A program made the position numbers and the translations under genes. A stretch of DNA of 64,000 bases from a virus. Location of the stretch: the IMG/VR virus record IMGVR_UViG_3300050821_017626, positions 1 through 64,000 of that record; one strand, written 5' to 3'. A model generated the notes under the pieces. It was given only the letters and a program-made list of their open reading frames with translations. It did not search any database and had not been told where the DNA came from. Below, one piece after another: positions 1-8,054 of this stretch. Numbering within the stretch: the stretch's first letter is position 1; every line of letters begins with the position of its first letter.

Positions 1-816
1 AGCGGCCCTCGCTAACTTCTGCGCTACCTCTCGCGAACCTTTGACCCCGGCTTTATCAATATCATAGCAGACGTAGATGATCTTCCCTTTGAACAGCGTG
101 CCCCAGTCATCAGGAAGCGAGCCTTCCCCTCCGGTGAAAGTGAGGGCGTTCTTGATGCCGAAATCCCACATCCGCAGCAGGTCTTTTTCTCCGGCAGCCA
201 GAACGATCTCATCTATTTGCAGCGCCTCGACCGGGAAGCAGCGAACCCCGCCGTGGCCGCGCGCCCAGTGACAATACTTCGGCTTGGTGTTCGGGTTGTA
301 GCGGCGGATATCGACCCACTCCCCTGCGACATCCCGAATGGGGATGGTAATGCGCGAGGGACCGGGCTCACCTCGCATCCATCCGATCTTGAAGTGACGC
401 AGGGTGGCCGGAGATATGCCCAGGATTTTGCCGACCCGTTGCACCAACTCGGTATTGGAGAACAGGAACTGGTGGTGTTGGAGCACCACCTGATCGTCGA
501 TCTCCTTGAGGATCTCCAGTTCCCTCGCCAGTTCCCGGATGGCCTGTGCGTTGTTCTTGATGCCTTTGGCGAGGCGGTAGAGGTCAATAATATCTCCGTC
601 GGGCTTACTGCAGTTGCTGCTGAAACAATGCCAAAGTCCGGTCGTGGTGTTGAAAGAAGCCGAACGAGTGTCATGGGTATGCTCGTGCGCAAGACAGAAG
701 AACGCCGCCTCGCCCTCAGCGTTTATTCCTTCAAACTCCACGAACTTTTGTGCCCAGTCGAGGTAGCCGATCTTTTTTTCGATCTCTTTTTTTACCAACT
801 GGGCTAGTTTTGACAC
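1..816 (-). CDS. DNA primase (zinc-binding N-terminus plus Toprim), cut by window edge
   Basis: Continuous minus-strand frame from a GTG at 816 (AAGGGA ribosome site 8 nt upstream, in-frame stop just before it) to the window edge; at least 272 residues. A CHC2-like zinc finger is visible near residues 41-65 (CLAHEH, then WHCFSSNC), followed by a linker and the start of a Toprim domain (AAGEKDLLRM, later CYDIDKAG). Such proteins make RNA primers at the phage fork; a helicase domain may follow to the left. It is last in the minus-strand replication block. Identification rests on the motifs and their order. Confidence 0.85.
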   Translation of the reverse strand, partial: MSKLAQLVKKEIEKKIGYLDWAQKFVEFEGINAEGEAAFFCLAHEHTHDTRSASFNTTTGLWHCFSSNCSKPDGDIIDLYRLAKGIKNNAQAIRELARELEILKEIDDQVVLQHHQFLFSNTELVQRVGKILGISPATLRHFKIGWMRGEPGPSRITIPIRDVAGEWVDIRRYNPNTKPKYCHWARGHGGVRCFPVEALQIDEIVLAAGEKDLLRMWDFGIKNALTFTGGEGSLPDDWGTLFKGKIIYVCYDIDKAGVKGSREVAQKLARAA

Positions 817-828
817 GTTCAGATCCCT

Positions 829-1320
829 TCAGCTACTCGCCGCATATTGTTCTTTGTAGAGTTCCCAAGATTTTGTAACAGCGCCCGTTCCGTAATACAG
901 ATCATCCAACTGATCCGTCGCAACCATGTTTAAGACTTCAAACAGCCAGATACAGAACGGCTCCGGTTTGGCTCCGCACAATCCCTTCTTCAAGGTGATA
1001 TTGGCAGATACCCAGTCTCGTATCGTTGGTTGTTCGCGAGTTCGCTTTCTCCCGCCCCGCACAATGACCGGTTCCCAAGCATAAGCGGGGTTCACGCCCG
1101 GTTTAAAAGAGCAGAACGGCTTCACCCAGGACATCACTCTAACGTCAGGAGGGCAAAGCGGGAGGATTTGCCTCAGTGAGGGTGAGCTGGCACATAAGGC
1201 CCATCCATCGGGATAATCATTAACCAGAAGCTCGATTAGTTCTTTGTGGTCAATTTCTTCGCACTGATAATGCTTTCGGGCTTGTCCAATGTAGGGTGGG
1301 TCAGCAATAGCGAATTTCAT
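829..1320 (-). CDS. DNA adenine methyltransferase-like protein (DPPY)
   Basis: 163 aa. Starts with the catalytic motif ADPPYIGQ at residues 6-13, typical of N6-adenine methyltransferases; YYGTGAVTKSWE near the C-terminus resembles the site where such enzymes carry part of the AdoMet pocket. No classical FxGxG motif is seen, so it is a minimal or divergent member. It ends just upstream of the primase gene and follows a terminator hairpin, so it may have its own promoter. Likely role: modifying phage DNA against host restriction (inference). Confidence 0.6.
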   Translation of the reverse strand: MKFAIADPPYIGQARKHYQCEEIDHKELIELLVNDYPDGWALCASSPSLRQILPLCPPDVRVMSWVKPFCSFKPGVNPAYAWEPVIVRGGRKRTREQPTIRDWVSANITLKKGLCGAKPEPFCIWLFEVLNMVATDQLDDLYYGTGAVTKSWELYKEQYAASS

Positions 1321-1330
1321 TATTGGTCAT

Positions 1331-1363
1331 ATAAAAAGGGAGGCTCCCGTTGAGGAGCCTCCC
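1331..1363 (-). terminator. Rho-independent terminator after the recombination genes
   Basis: Perfect 10-bp inverted repeat (GGGAGGCTCC at 1338-1347 with GGAGCCTCCC at 1354-1363), loop of 6, followed on the minus strand by TTTTTAT. It separates the Sak4 operon from the methyltransferase and primase genes. Confidence 0.8.
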
Positions 1364-1387
1364 CATCGAGCAAGTGAGAAAACTAAC

Positions 1388-2005
1388 TTACGTAGGCCAC
1401 GGCGGCGTGTTGCCGGCGTTGCTGCGCGGTCGTCCCGGCTTGGCAGTCGGCTTGACCGGTTCCATCTCGACGGGGACTGTTTCCGGCTCGTCGAACTCGT
1501 CGAAGCTCATCCCATCGCCAACGGGCAGCTCATACTTGCTGAGTGGGGCATAGCCACCGAACGGAATGACGGATTTCTCGCGGATCTGGCCCTGCCATTC
1601 GTTCTCTTCTGTTTTTACCTCGCCCCAGCAACGCTTGCCAAGGAAATCGGCGTAGCGACCAATCGGCTTCTTTTCCTGAGCGTCCCACATGCCTACCGCA
1701 GAGGCGTAGTTCGCCATCTTGCCAGCTCCCTTGCCGGAGAGCATCAGGATATCGACAATGAACTGACCCACGTTCGGGCCGGCGAAGGCGGTCTGGGTCA
1801 CCTTCAACCCCTTGTCGCCCTTCTGGCTGACGAACAGTTCGAGGTCCGTGCATTCGAAGGGGTGGGGTCCTTCTACGAAGGTAAAAGATTTGACCTGGCT
1901 GCCATCGTAATCGATGTCGCTGTACAGGTCGCCACCACTGCCCTTCTGGCTGGCAGCCGCTTCCATCCCGGCCAATGAATCCAACTCGTTTTCGGACAAA
2001 GACAT
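1388..2005 (-). CDS. Sak4-partner protein, possible ssDNA-binding protein (DUF669-like)
   Basis: 205 aa. The start codon follows directly on the stop of the Sak4-like ATPase. Acidic N-terminus, a beta-rich middle (SFTFVEGPHPFECTDLEL, FAGPNVGQFIVDIL) and a Pro/Lys/Arg tail ending PRSNAGNTPPWPT. In many phages a DUF669-type or single-strand-binding protein is encoded beside the Sak4 recombinase; gene order and length suggest that here. No catalytic motif is visible. Function inferred from context. Confidence 0.5.
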   Translation of the reverse strand: MSLSENELDSLAGMEAAASQKGSGGDLYSDIDYDGSQVKSFTFVEGPHPFECTDLELFVSQKGDKGLKVTQTAFAGPNVGQFIVDILMLSGKGAGKMANYASAVGMWDAQEKKPIGRYADFLGKRCWGEVKTEENEWQGQIREKSVIPFGGYAPLSKYELPVGDGMSFDEFDEPETVPVEMEPVKPTAKPGRPRSNAGNTPPWPT

Positions 2006-2791
2006 TTAACTTACGCTCCTTGAATTCGTCGTCTTAGCGATCAGGTTTTTAATATCCGGGTCCTCCCAATCCTTGAGGGTGTGGAACCGGGACTTGCACT
2101 CTACGGGCGGCGAGAACTGCTCCCGCGTTCGCAACTTCCGTATCTCCTCAACTCCCTTCCCTTCTTCCTGCTTCTGGAACAGCGTGTAACGGCAGAGGAC
2201 ATCGACATGCCGGATCAACTGCCGAGAAATACGCCCAGAAAGCTCCGGTCGCAGTGCCCCTTTCTCATCCTGATACTCCTGGGCGAGAAAAATTGTGTTG
2301 GCATTCAGGCCCCGCAGCGTGCGCACTACTGCCTCCATTTTGAGGAGGACAACCCCCCAATCCTGTATCTCCATCAGGATCTGTTTGGTTGACTTAAGGC
2401 GCTCCATAATGCAGATGCGTTGCAACTCCGTCAGTGAATCCAGAAATATGGTGCCCCAGAATCCTGGAGAACTCGCCAACTCGCTTTCAATGCGAGCAAT
2501 CAGAGCGCTCATTTCATCCATCGTGCGCACGGTCTCGTAGTAGAGATCCTTGAAGTTACCGTTTGCGTCGAGTTCCAGGCTGTATTGCTTTACTAAGGCT
2601 GGATCGGGGTTCCGCAGGGATGCGATGCCATTCTCGCAGTCGATCACCAGAACGGGACCAGGGCAGGTCGCGGCAAGCGAAGTCTTGCCGACGCCGCTCT
2701 TCCCGTAGATCAACGCATTGAAAAAACCAGCGGAAGAGTCGGAAATATGCTTCGGACGACGCAGTTTTCCTGCGGGTGGAGCGGTTGACAT
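2006..2791 (-). CDS. RecA-like ATPase, Sak4-type single-strand annealing recombinase
   Basis: 261 aa. P-loop GKSGVGKTS near residue 30, Walker B GTIFLDSL near residue 115, and an SGRISRQL segment near residue 186 fit the Sak4/RecA-fold ATPases that phages use with an SSB for homologous recombination. Immediately upstream of the putative SSB-like gene. Promoter P1 (2830-2859) lies about 40 nt upstream, so this two-gene unit can be transcribed alone. Confidence 0.8.
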   Translation of the reverse strand: MSTAPPAGKLRRPKHISDSSAGFFNALIYGKSGVGKTSLAATCPGPVLVIDCENGIASLRNPDPALVKQYSLELDANGNFKDLYYETVRTMDEMSALIARIESELASSPGFWGTIFLDSLTELQRICIMERLKSTKQILMEIQDWGVVLLKMEAVVRTLRGLNANTIFLAQEYQDEKGALRPELSGRISRQLIRHVDVLCRYTLFQKQEEGKGVEEIRKLRTREQFSPPVECKSRFHTLKDWEDPDIKNLIAKTTNSRSVS

Positions 2792-2829
2792 GCATTCACC
2801 TCGATTAGTAAGGGGTTGGTTCTATGAGT

Positions 2830-2859
2830 AGTATACTCGGGCAAGGGGCGGTTTGTTAA
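2830..2859 (-). promoter_or_regulatory. TTAACA-N18-TATACT promoter (P1)
   Basis: On the minus strand TTAACA at 2859-2854 and TATACT at 2835-2830 with exactly 18 nt between. It belongs to a set of five near-identical elements in this window (also 8025, 13673, 46660 and, as CTAACA, 21417). It faces the Sak4 gene and sits in the gap between it and the helicase gene. Confidence 0.75.
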
Positions 2860-2884
2860 TGGAGGTATCAAGTATTGTAGCACA

Positions 2885-4594
2885 TCATGGGTGGGTTGGC
2901 AAGCCGTCCATAAGGAGCATGTCAGCCAGATTCTGTTTCCTATCAATCGCCTTTAGGATTTTTTCGTCGATGCTATCTTCGCACACCAGGTCCAGAATGC
3001 TGTATGGGCGGCTGCGGCCCAGGCGGTGGCCGCGCTCAATGCTTTGATTGCGTTCAAGCAGGCTAAAAGTTCCTGAATGGTATGCGAGGCAATCAGCGGC
3101 CGGAATATCGAGGCCGTAAGAGCACGCCTGAATCTGGCACACCAACACCCGCCTCGGGTGACTTCGATCATTGAACTCCTGGCGCAGTTGCTCCCGTGCT
3201 TCGTTCTTGACCGAGCCATCGATATAGCCCAATGCCTCGTCGGGAATACCTGCCGCGAGTAGCGCTTCGCAAACTCGTTTTCGCTCCGCCACATACCGGG
3301 TCCAGATCACCAGATGCGCGTCAGTAGTTTCCAGTTTGTCCTTCACGTAGTCCACGAGCCATTCCGTCTTGGCGCTCTTGATCGGTAGGCAATAAGGCTC
3401 TCCGTCCCCATTGACGGGAAAAAGTCCGCTAGTGACCTGCTGCAGGCGGATGGCCTGATCCAATGCGGAAGCCGCCGTCAGCACCTCTTCCTCTCCCTGC
3501 TCGTTGATCCGTTTGGCGTAGAGATCATCCGCCATCTGTCGATAGAGGGCGGATTGCTCAGGGCTCATTGGCAACCGGATCACCTCGAATTGTTTTTCGG
3601 GCATTGCCACCGCCGCCGCTTTGGTAATCCGATAGGATTGAAAATAGAGTTTATCGATGAAGCCATGCAGCGACTGTGGCTGGAAGGCGACAAACTCCCG
3701 TCCCGTGAATCCTCCCAGTCGAAAATAGGTTTCCGCAAAGCGCCAGTAGGATTTGCCAAACAATTCCGGTTCCACGAACCGGAAGATGCTCCAGATATCG
3801 GCCGGGGAATTCCCCATTGGCGTTCCCGTCATGGCCAGTCGATAGGGACAGCCATCAGCCAGGCGGTGCGCTGCCTTCGCCATCTTGGTATTCCGTTCCT
3901 TGATGCGGCTGGCCTCATCGAGCACGATCATCTCGGGGCGCCAGTTTTTGAGGAACGTCGTCATCCGGGAGAGCGATTCCCAGTTGACAACCGCAATCAA
4001 GGGCCATGCGGTCGGTGCCTTTACCAGCCGTTCCAGGCGCTTCTCCACGGGCATATCAGTCAACATCAGCGGAGTCGCCTGCGGCCAACTGCGCTCCAGG
4101 TGTTGGCGCCACTGCAGCGCCGTGCTGTTCTGCACCACGACCAACGCCTTCTGAAACACGTAGAAACGCATGAGATCGATAGCCATGCGGGTTTTGCCGA
4201 GTCCCATCTCAGCCAGATTCGCGAACCCACCTCCACCATTCTCAAAGCATTGCCGCGCCCAACAGAAAGCTTCCAATTGATGCGGGTACGGCGGGGGTTC
4301 CCCTGCAGCCGGCTCCGGGTAACTTTGAGCAAATTTACTCGGTGCCTTGAGTAATCGGCTGCGAACGGCTACATACTCGTCGAAGGCTTCCTCGAACTGG
4401 CCGATGGTCTCCAGCAGCAGAACATTGGTGCGTGTCATGGGCAGCGCCAGACAGTTCCACTCAGTCCACCACTCCACGCCGGGGGCGCTGCCCAGCAGAT
4501 CCAACTGCCTCTTGCTGCCTTGGTAGCAGAGATACGACTCTCCCGAGGCATCGGGCGCCACTCCGACGCGGTTGATCTTGGAGAGCCCTACCAC
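2885..4594 (-). CDS. SNF2-family DEAD-like helicase
   Basis: 569 aa from GTG, overlapping the sigma gene by 7 nt. Motif I GLGKTRMAIDLM, motif II VLDEASRIKE, motif III LAMTGTPMGNS, and motif VI in NQSIERGHRLGRSRP define a superfamily-2 SNF2-like ATPase, probably a DNA translocase. Phages carry such genes in replication/recombination blocks, as here between a sigma factor and Sak4. It could remodel branched DNA or displace bound proteins. Family certain; exact role unknown. Confidence 0.88.
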   Translation of the reverse strand: MVGLSKINRVGVAPDASGESYLCYQGSKRQLDLLGSAPGVEWWTEWNCLALPMTRTNVLLLETIGQFEEAFDEYVAVRSRLLKAPSKFAQSYPEPAAGEPPPYPHQLEAFCWARQCFENGGGGFANLAEMGLGKTRMAIDLMRFYVFQKALVVVQNSTALQWRQHLERSWPQATPLMLTDMPVEKRLERLVKAPTAWPLIAVVNWESLSRMTTFLKNWRPEMIVLDEASRIKERNTKMAKAAHRLADGCPYRLAMTGTPMGNSPADIWSIFRFVEPELFGKSYWRFAETYFRLGGFTGREFVAFQPQSLHGFIDKLYFQSYRITKAAAVAMPEKQFEVIRLPMSPEQSALYRQMADDLYAKRINEQGEEEVLTAASALDQAIRLQQVTSGLFPVNGDGEPYCLPIKSAKTEWLVDYVKDKLETTDAHLVIWTRYVAERKRVCEALLAAGIPDEALGYIDGSVKNEAREQLRQEFNDRSHPRRVLVCQIQACSYGLDIPAADCLAYHSGTFSLLERNQSIERGHRLGRSRPYSILDLVCEDSIDEKILKAIDRKQNLADMLLMDGLPTHP

Positions 4595-5469
4595 CCGCCG
4601 ATCACCGAACTGGACATTACGAAATGCGCCTGGAACCCTGCCTTATCCTTCAACGCCTGGCGCAATTTCCACAAAGCGCGGCGCTCCACGTTGCGAACTC
4701 CCTCGCGAGAGAGGCCCACCTGCTCGGCAATCTCCCGCAGCGTATACATCCGGTGACCGTCGAATCCGTATCGCAGGGCGATCACCTCGTGCTCTCGCTC
4801 GGTGAGTTGCTCGCTCATCGTCTGCAGTAGCACCGTCCGATCATGCTGGTGGAGTGAATTCAGCGCCGGATTGACCGCTCCCTTATCCTTGAGCAGTTCC
4901 CAGAAGAAGACATCGGTGCCCTCGCCGGTATTGCCAATCGCCACGACATCGATGGAGAGGGGATCGCTCAGCAGATTGAGAAAACTCCAACAGACGTGCC
5001 GGGGCACACCGCTCGCTTCGCTCAACTCGTCGAGGGTCGGCTCGCGCTCCAACTCAACCTCTAACTCGCGGAAGGATTGGGTCATCTGCTGTTCCATCCG
5101 GCAGCCGTACGAGGGCATGCGAATAACCCGATCCGTCTTCTCAATGGAACGATTGATCGCCTGCCTGATCCAGTAGGTGGCATAGGTGCTGAACTTCAGC
5201 CCCAACTCCAGCTTGAACTTTTCGATAGCCGTGATGAGACCGAAGATCCCTTCCTGCACCCGGTCTTCGAATGACATGCTGCGACACGAGTACCGCTTCG
5301 CGATGCTGGATACCAACCTAATGTTGGCTTCGATCATCCGGTTGCGTGCTTCGATATTCCCCGCCTGCGCTGCGGCAATCAGCGCCCGCTCTTCCTTCTT
5401 GGTCAGCAAAGGGCGAGAAGAAAAGAGCGGGCCTTTGTCTAGTTCTTCCTCATTCATCGTTTTTACCAT
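4588..5469 (-). CDS. Sigma-70 family sigma factor (RpoD/RpoS-like)
   Basis: 293 aa (or from the ATG at 5457). Region 2 is clear: ANIRLVSSIAKRYS, EDRVQEGIFGLITAIEKF, FSTYATYWIRQAINR; then region 3 (PTLDELSEASGVP) and region 4 with its helix-turn-helix (LREIAEQVGLSREGVRNVERRAL). Region 1.1 is absent, as in alternative group-2 factors. This is a nearly full sigma factor, unlike the short late factors of T4. It would redirect host RNA polymerase to phage promoters. Overlaps the clamp gene by 7 nt. Confidence 0.92.
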   Translation of the reverse strand: MVKTMNEEELDKGPLFSSRPLLTKKEERALIAAAQAGNIEARNRMIEANIRLVSSIAKRYSCRSMSFEDRVQEGIFGLITAIEKFKLELGLKFSTYATYWIRQAINRSIEKTDRVIRMPSYGCRMEQQMTQSFRELEVELEREPTLDELSEASGVPRHVCWSFLNLLSDPLSIDVVAIGNTGEGTDVFFWELLKDKGAVNPALNSLHQHDRTVLLQTMSEQLTEREHEVIALRYGFDGHRMYTLREIAEQVGLSREGVRNVERRALWKLRQALKDKAGFQAHFVMSSSVIGGW

Positions 5470-6584
5470 GGCACCAGCGGTGCGAGCAGGCCATAATACC
5501 CCTCCGTTTCCGTCGGGGCAATCTCAACCGGAGAGCGATCCGGGCCAATCCAAATCGATACCTGATCGCCACCGAGGGCATTCAGCAAATTGATTAGTTG
5601 CTTCGCATTGAGAAACACTTCCAGCGTTTCGCCGCCGTCATTTTCAATACTCAAGAATTCCTCACCGTTGCCTTTATCCGTAGGAATCGAATGAAGGGCC
5701 AGTTCGCCTTTGACGGCCTTGAGGTGCAACCGGTAAGAATCGTCCTCGCAGATGGCCGCGAGGCGCTTCACTGCACCGATCAGTTCCGCTCGGTTAACGT
5801 GTAGGCAGCCACATCCGTCGCCGCCTTTGACTATCTTGTCGATCACCCGCTGCACGTTCGGATAAGGGCCGGCAATGACGCGAGATGTAAGACGGAAGCG
5901 GGGGGTCGTAATAGAGATCAGATTTTCATCGAACTGCACCCATATCTCTTTTTGTTCGTCCTGCAGATTACGAGTTAGCGCCCCCATTGTCGCCTTGGGA
6001 ATAACCGTTTCCGCCTCATCGCCGTTCCAGTCCACCGCCGCTCTATAAAATATGAATTGGTAAAGGTCTGATGAAATTAGTTTCACGAAGCGCGGGGTCA
6101 ACTGCAGGAGGGCGCCGTTGAGTGCTGGTTTGTTATCATTGCTCCCGATAGCGGGGAGCGTCTTCTCCACCATGTCTTTCAGGATATCTTCAGGAAGCGT
6201 AATTGTCCAGGGGTCCTGCAGCGCTGGCATTGAAGGGAAGGAGCCCGGTTCCAACCCATTCAGGGTGTAGCGGCTCTTTCCTGATTTTACGGTGCTGGTC
6301 GACCAATTCTTGCTCTCCACGCTCAGTTCGTCGCCCTTCATGTGGCTGACGATCTCGCAAAACTGCTTCGCCGGCAACGTTACTGCGCCGGGATGGCTTA
6401 CCGCGCCGGAAGCGATACATTCTAGTTCTACCTCGTAATCACTGGCTGATAAGATGATCTGCCCACTCTCCAACGCCTCTAGTTTGATGTGCGAGAGCAG
6501 CACAACCGGACTGTTTGGATTGACGACGTGATAAACGCGTTGCAGGGTTTCGCGGAATTCTTTGGTGTTGGCAACGATTTTCAT
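5463..6584 (-). CDS. dnaN: DNA polymerase sliding clamp, bacterial beta-type
   Basis: 373 aa, the usual length of bacterial beta clamps. Opening MKIVANTKEFRETLQRV, then VVLLSHIKLEAL, CIASGAVSHPGAVTLPAKQF, and a domain III ending EGYYGLLAPLVPW where host clamps end MPMRL-like. The clamp would tether a polymerase encoded outside this window or the host polymerase III. A viral copy of the bacterial clamp is uncommon; T4-type phages use a different protein. Confidence 0.88.
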   Translation of the reverse strand: MKIVANTKEFRETLQRVYHVVNPNSPVVLLSHIKLEALESGQIILSASDYEVELECIASGAVSHPGAVTLPAKQFCEIVSHMKGDELSVESKNWSTSTVKSGKSRYTLNGLEPGSFPSMPALQDPWTITLPEDILKDMVEKTLPAIGSNDNKPALNGALLQLTPRFVKLISSDLYQFIFYRAAVDWNGDEAETVIPKATMGALTRNLQDEQKEIWVQFDENLISITTPRFRLTSRVIAGPYPNVQRVIDKIVKGGDGCGCLHVNRAELIGAVKRLAAICEDDSYRLHLKAVKGELALHSIPTDKGNGEEFLSIENDGGETLEVFLNAKQLINLLNALGGDQVSIWIGPDRSPVEIAPTETEGYYGLLAPLVPW

Positions 6585-6853
6585 AGTTTGCTAGTTATGA
6601 TTTCGCACAGATCGAGAGCGGTTCGGAGTTTCAATCCGCATTGCGTGTAAACCCAGCGATTTTCTGGGTCGGCTTCAACCAGTCGGCCACATTCAGCCAG
6701 AATATCCGTTAACATCTTTCGGTTATCCGCAGCGGTTCCCGGAAACCAGGGACTGGATTTCAGCGCCTCGTCCCAGTTGGGCTCTTTGGATTTCTTTGCA
6801 GGGCTTGTCCATTCGATTGGCGCATCCAAACCTGCCCTGTCTTTAGCCATCAA
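6581..6853 (-). CDS. Hypothetical protein upstream of the clamp gene
   Basis: 90 aa, overlaps the clamp start and the preceding gene by 4 nt each, so translation is coupled. Contains a WTSPAKKSKEPNWDEALKSS stretch and a helical C-terminal half (TDILAECGRLVEAD). No family recognised. Co-translation suggests a replication accessory role (inference). Confidence 0.7.
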   Translation of the reverse strand: MMAKDRAGLDAPIEWTSPAKKSKEPNWDEALKSSPWFPGTAADNRKMLTDILAECGRLVEADPENRWVYTQCGLKLRTALDLCEIITSKL

Positions 6854-7065
6854 TTAACCTTGTTCGAAAACACGTCGTCAATGACAATGATCTTGTGAAA
6901 GAACACTTCCGACCCCGGATATTCGCTGGCCCACCGCTTCGCGGCTTCTTGGCTTTCAAATACGGGCGCCAGCCAATCAGGCGCGATGTCGCCCTTTTCG
7001 AGGGCGGTGTTTTTCACAAAGTGGCTCACGAAATACAAAATCTTCTCTGATCTATGATTGGGCAT
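6850..7065 (-). CDS. Hypothetical protein, first of the clamp operon
   Basis: 71 aa from the ATG at 7065. A longer frame continues upstream to 7407 but runs through the tRNA-like region, so I chose the internal ATG. Contains YFVSHFVKN and VFFHKIIVIDD, a small alpha/beta fold. Overlaps the next gene by ATGA. A hairpin sits 18 nt upstream of the start. Confidence 0.6.
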   Translation of the reverse strand: MPNHRSEKILYFVSHFVKNTALEKGDIAPDWLAPVFESQEAAKRWASEYPGSEVFFHKIIVIDDVFSNKVN

Positions 7066-7083
7066 GTTGAATTTTAAAAGGAT

Positions 7084-7107
7084 GGCAAGAGCCCGAAGGC
7101 TCTTGCC
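7084..7107 (-). terminator. Hairpin with 10-bp stem and tetraloop
   Basis: GGCAAGAGCC, CGAA, GGCTCTTGCC: perfect 10-bp stem. Read on the minus strand it has a TTCG loop and is followed by ATCCTTTTAAAA. It ends the tRNA-like transcript and precedes the clamp operon; it may be a terminator or a processing signal. Confidence 0.6.
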
Positions 7108-7152
7108 GCAAGAAGGCATTGGTAATGTTCCACGCTCTCGGTTGCCCGAGAA

Positions 7153-7210
7153 GAGAAGCGGAGGGATCGAACCTCCCCGGCGTATCCGCCGCTGAGCCAT
7201 TAGACTTCTC
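7153..7210 (-). ncRNA. Minimal tRNA-like element A (58 nt)
   Basis: Minus strand: GAGAAGT at the 5' end pairs with GCTTCTC at the 3' end (7 bp), preceded by a perfect T-arm (GGAGG, TTCGATC, CCTCC). Between them is only one further hairpin (CGGC/GCCG, short loop) where D- and anticodon arms should be. It is too short for a standard tRNA and no anticodon can be assigned. Could be a degenerate tRNA, a tRNA-like RNA or an RNase P/Z signal. Confidence 0.45.
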
Positions 7211-7219
7211 AAAAGGTGA

Positions 7220-7243
7220 CAGGTATTTCTGGCAAAATACCTG
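7220..7243. other. Perfect 9-bp inverted repeat between the tRNA-like elements
   Basis: CAGGTATTT, six-base loop, AAATACCTG. No T-run on either side, so a processing or protein-binding structure rather than a terminator. Confidence 0.55.
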
Positions 7244-7290
7244 CCAAGATGAAGTTGAGTAGATCGTTCGTCCCCCCGTCTTGGCACGGG

Positions 7291-7356
7291 AGGGGCGGCT
7301 GTTGGACTCGAACCAACTATTTTATTTCCCGGAACACCGGCTGTTGAAGCGCCCCC
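7291..7356 (-). ncRNA. Minimal tRNA-like element B (66 nt)
   Basis: Minus strand: GGGGGCG pairs with CGCCCCT, and a perfect T-arm (GTTGG, TTCGAGT, CCAAC) sits near the 3' end. As in element A, a single CCGG/CCGG hairpin replaces the D- and anticodon arms and there is no assignable anticodon. Two copies with the same reduced plan 80 nt apart argue against chance. Confidence 0.42.
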
Positions 7357-7590
7357 AGCCGGGAGGAAAGCGTTCCTTCTTTCACTGCGATCCGGTAAGC
7401 ATGTCACCCGCCACGCTGAACCGCCCAGGGTTCCGGTTTAACGAGAACCGGCAACGAGTTTGTAAGGAGCTTTCTTCTCACAGTGTGGCATAGTTATTCG
7501 CGCCCATACTAACCCAACGGGTTATAACGCTACACGTTCTATCCCTGTTTTCCGCCAGGACGTGACCCTGGTTGCCAACTGCTGATGAGC
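7357..7590. other. Noncoding stretch beside the tRNA-like elements
   Basis: No credible gene. Several inverted repeats on the minus strand, including CGGTT/AACCG around the 7-nt loop CTCGTTA and CCAGG/CCTGG around GTCACGT, both with anticodon-stem geometry, but no complete cloverleaf with a T-arm. It may hold further degenerate tRNA-like structures. Confidence 0.35.
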
Positions 7591-7992
7591 CTAGAAACGA
7601 GGGCTCAAGAAATCATACCTGACACCAACAACGTATCGATCTGCGTTCAAGGAGTAGCGGCGTTCCCAATAGGTGTATGCCACCATGCCGCCGTAGATAG
7701 GGTGCTCGACCCCGAGATTGAACTTGTTCTCTTTGTCGAACGGGAACTTGTTGTCGGTCTGATACTGTCCCTTGAAGAAGATGCTGAACTTCTCCCATGC
7801 ATTGTTCAGTTTCAGGTTACCCACGACCATCGGCGAGTTATCCTGCGGCCGATCCGGGTGAACGAGGTTCGTCTCCAGGCCGAGCGAACCGCTGAACCAG
7901 CGGGTACCTTGCTGGCCTTCGGCTACTGCAGGGCGCGGTGCCTGCAAGTTGAGCGATAGAAGCACTGCGGTAATGATAAAAACGTAACGCAC
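7591..7992 (-). CDS. Secreted beta-barrel-like protein
   Basis: 133 aa. Signal peptide at residues 1-25: basic start, hydrophobic VFIITAVLLSLNL, cleavage near AVAEG. The mature part alternates polar and hydrophobic residues in strand-length blocks (RWFSGSLGLETNLV, YGGMVAYTYWERRY) and ends with a terminal aromatic after RYDFLSPRF, the signature of outer-membrane barrel proteins. At about 108 mature residues it is short for a barrel. It has its own promoter (P2). Possible lysogenic-conversion or superinfection-exclusion protein (inference). Confidence 0.65.
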   Translation of the reverse strand: MRYVFIITAVLLSLNLQAPRPAVAEGQQGTRWFSGSLGLETNLVHPDRPQDNSPMVVGNLKLNNAWEKFSIFFKGQYQTDNKFPFDKENKFNLGVEHPIYGGMVAYTYWERRYSLNADRYVVGVRYDFLSPRF

Positions 7993-8024
7993 TTGTTTCT
8001 CCTATTTGAAGCGTGTCTATTTAT

Positions 8025-8054
8025 AGTATACTGGCCGGATGACCAGGATGTTAA
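8025..8054 (-). promoter_or_regulatory. TTAACA-N18-TATACT promoter (P2)
   Basis: Minus strand TTAACA (8054-8049), 18 nt, TATACT (8030-8025), followed by ATAAATAG. It lies 33 nt upstream of the secreted-protein gene and overlaps the end of the RNase H gene, so that gene can be expressed separately. Confidence 0.75.

Noticed and set aside
829-1320. Type II cytosine methyltransferase
   Set aside because: The DPPY motif is of adenine methyltransferases; no PC catalytic motif present.
3554-4354. Long plus-strand open frame over the helicase gene
   Set aside because: The minus frame contains all helicase motifs; the plus frame has no recognisable domain.
7279-7296. TTGGCACGGGAGGGGCGG on the plus strand
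   Set aside because: GG-N10-GC spacing fits, but the -12 box is GGGC, it overlaps tRNA-like element B and no plus gene follows.
7153-7356. tmRNA
   Set aside because: Acceptor-like and T-arm sequences are present but the two elements are 58 and 66 nt; no coding or pseudoknot region fits in between.
6850-7407. 185-codon version of the 71-aa gene
   Set aside because: The extra N-terminus runs through both tRNA-like elements and the hairpins; the internal ATG is better placed.
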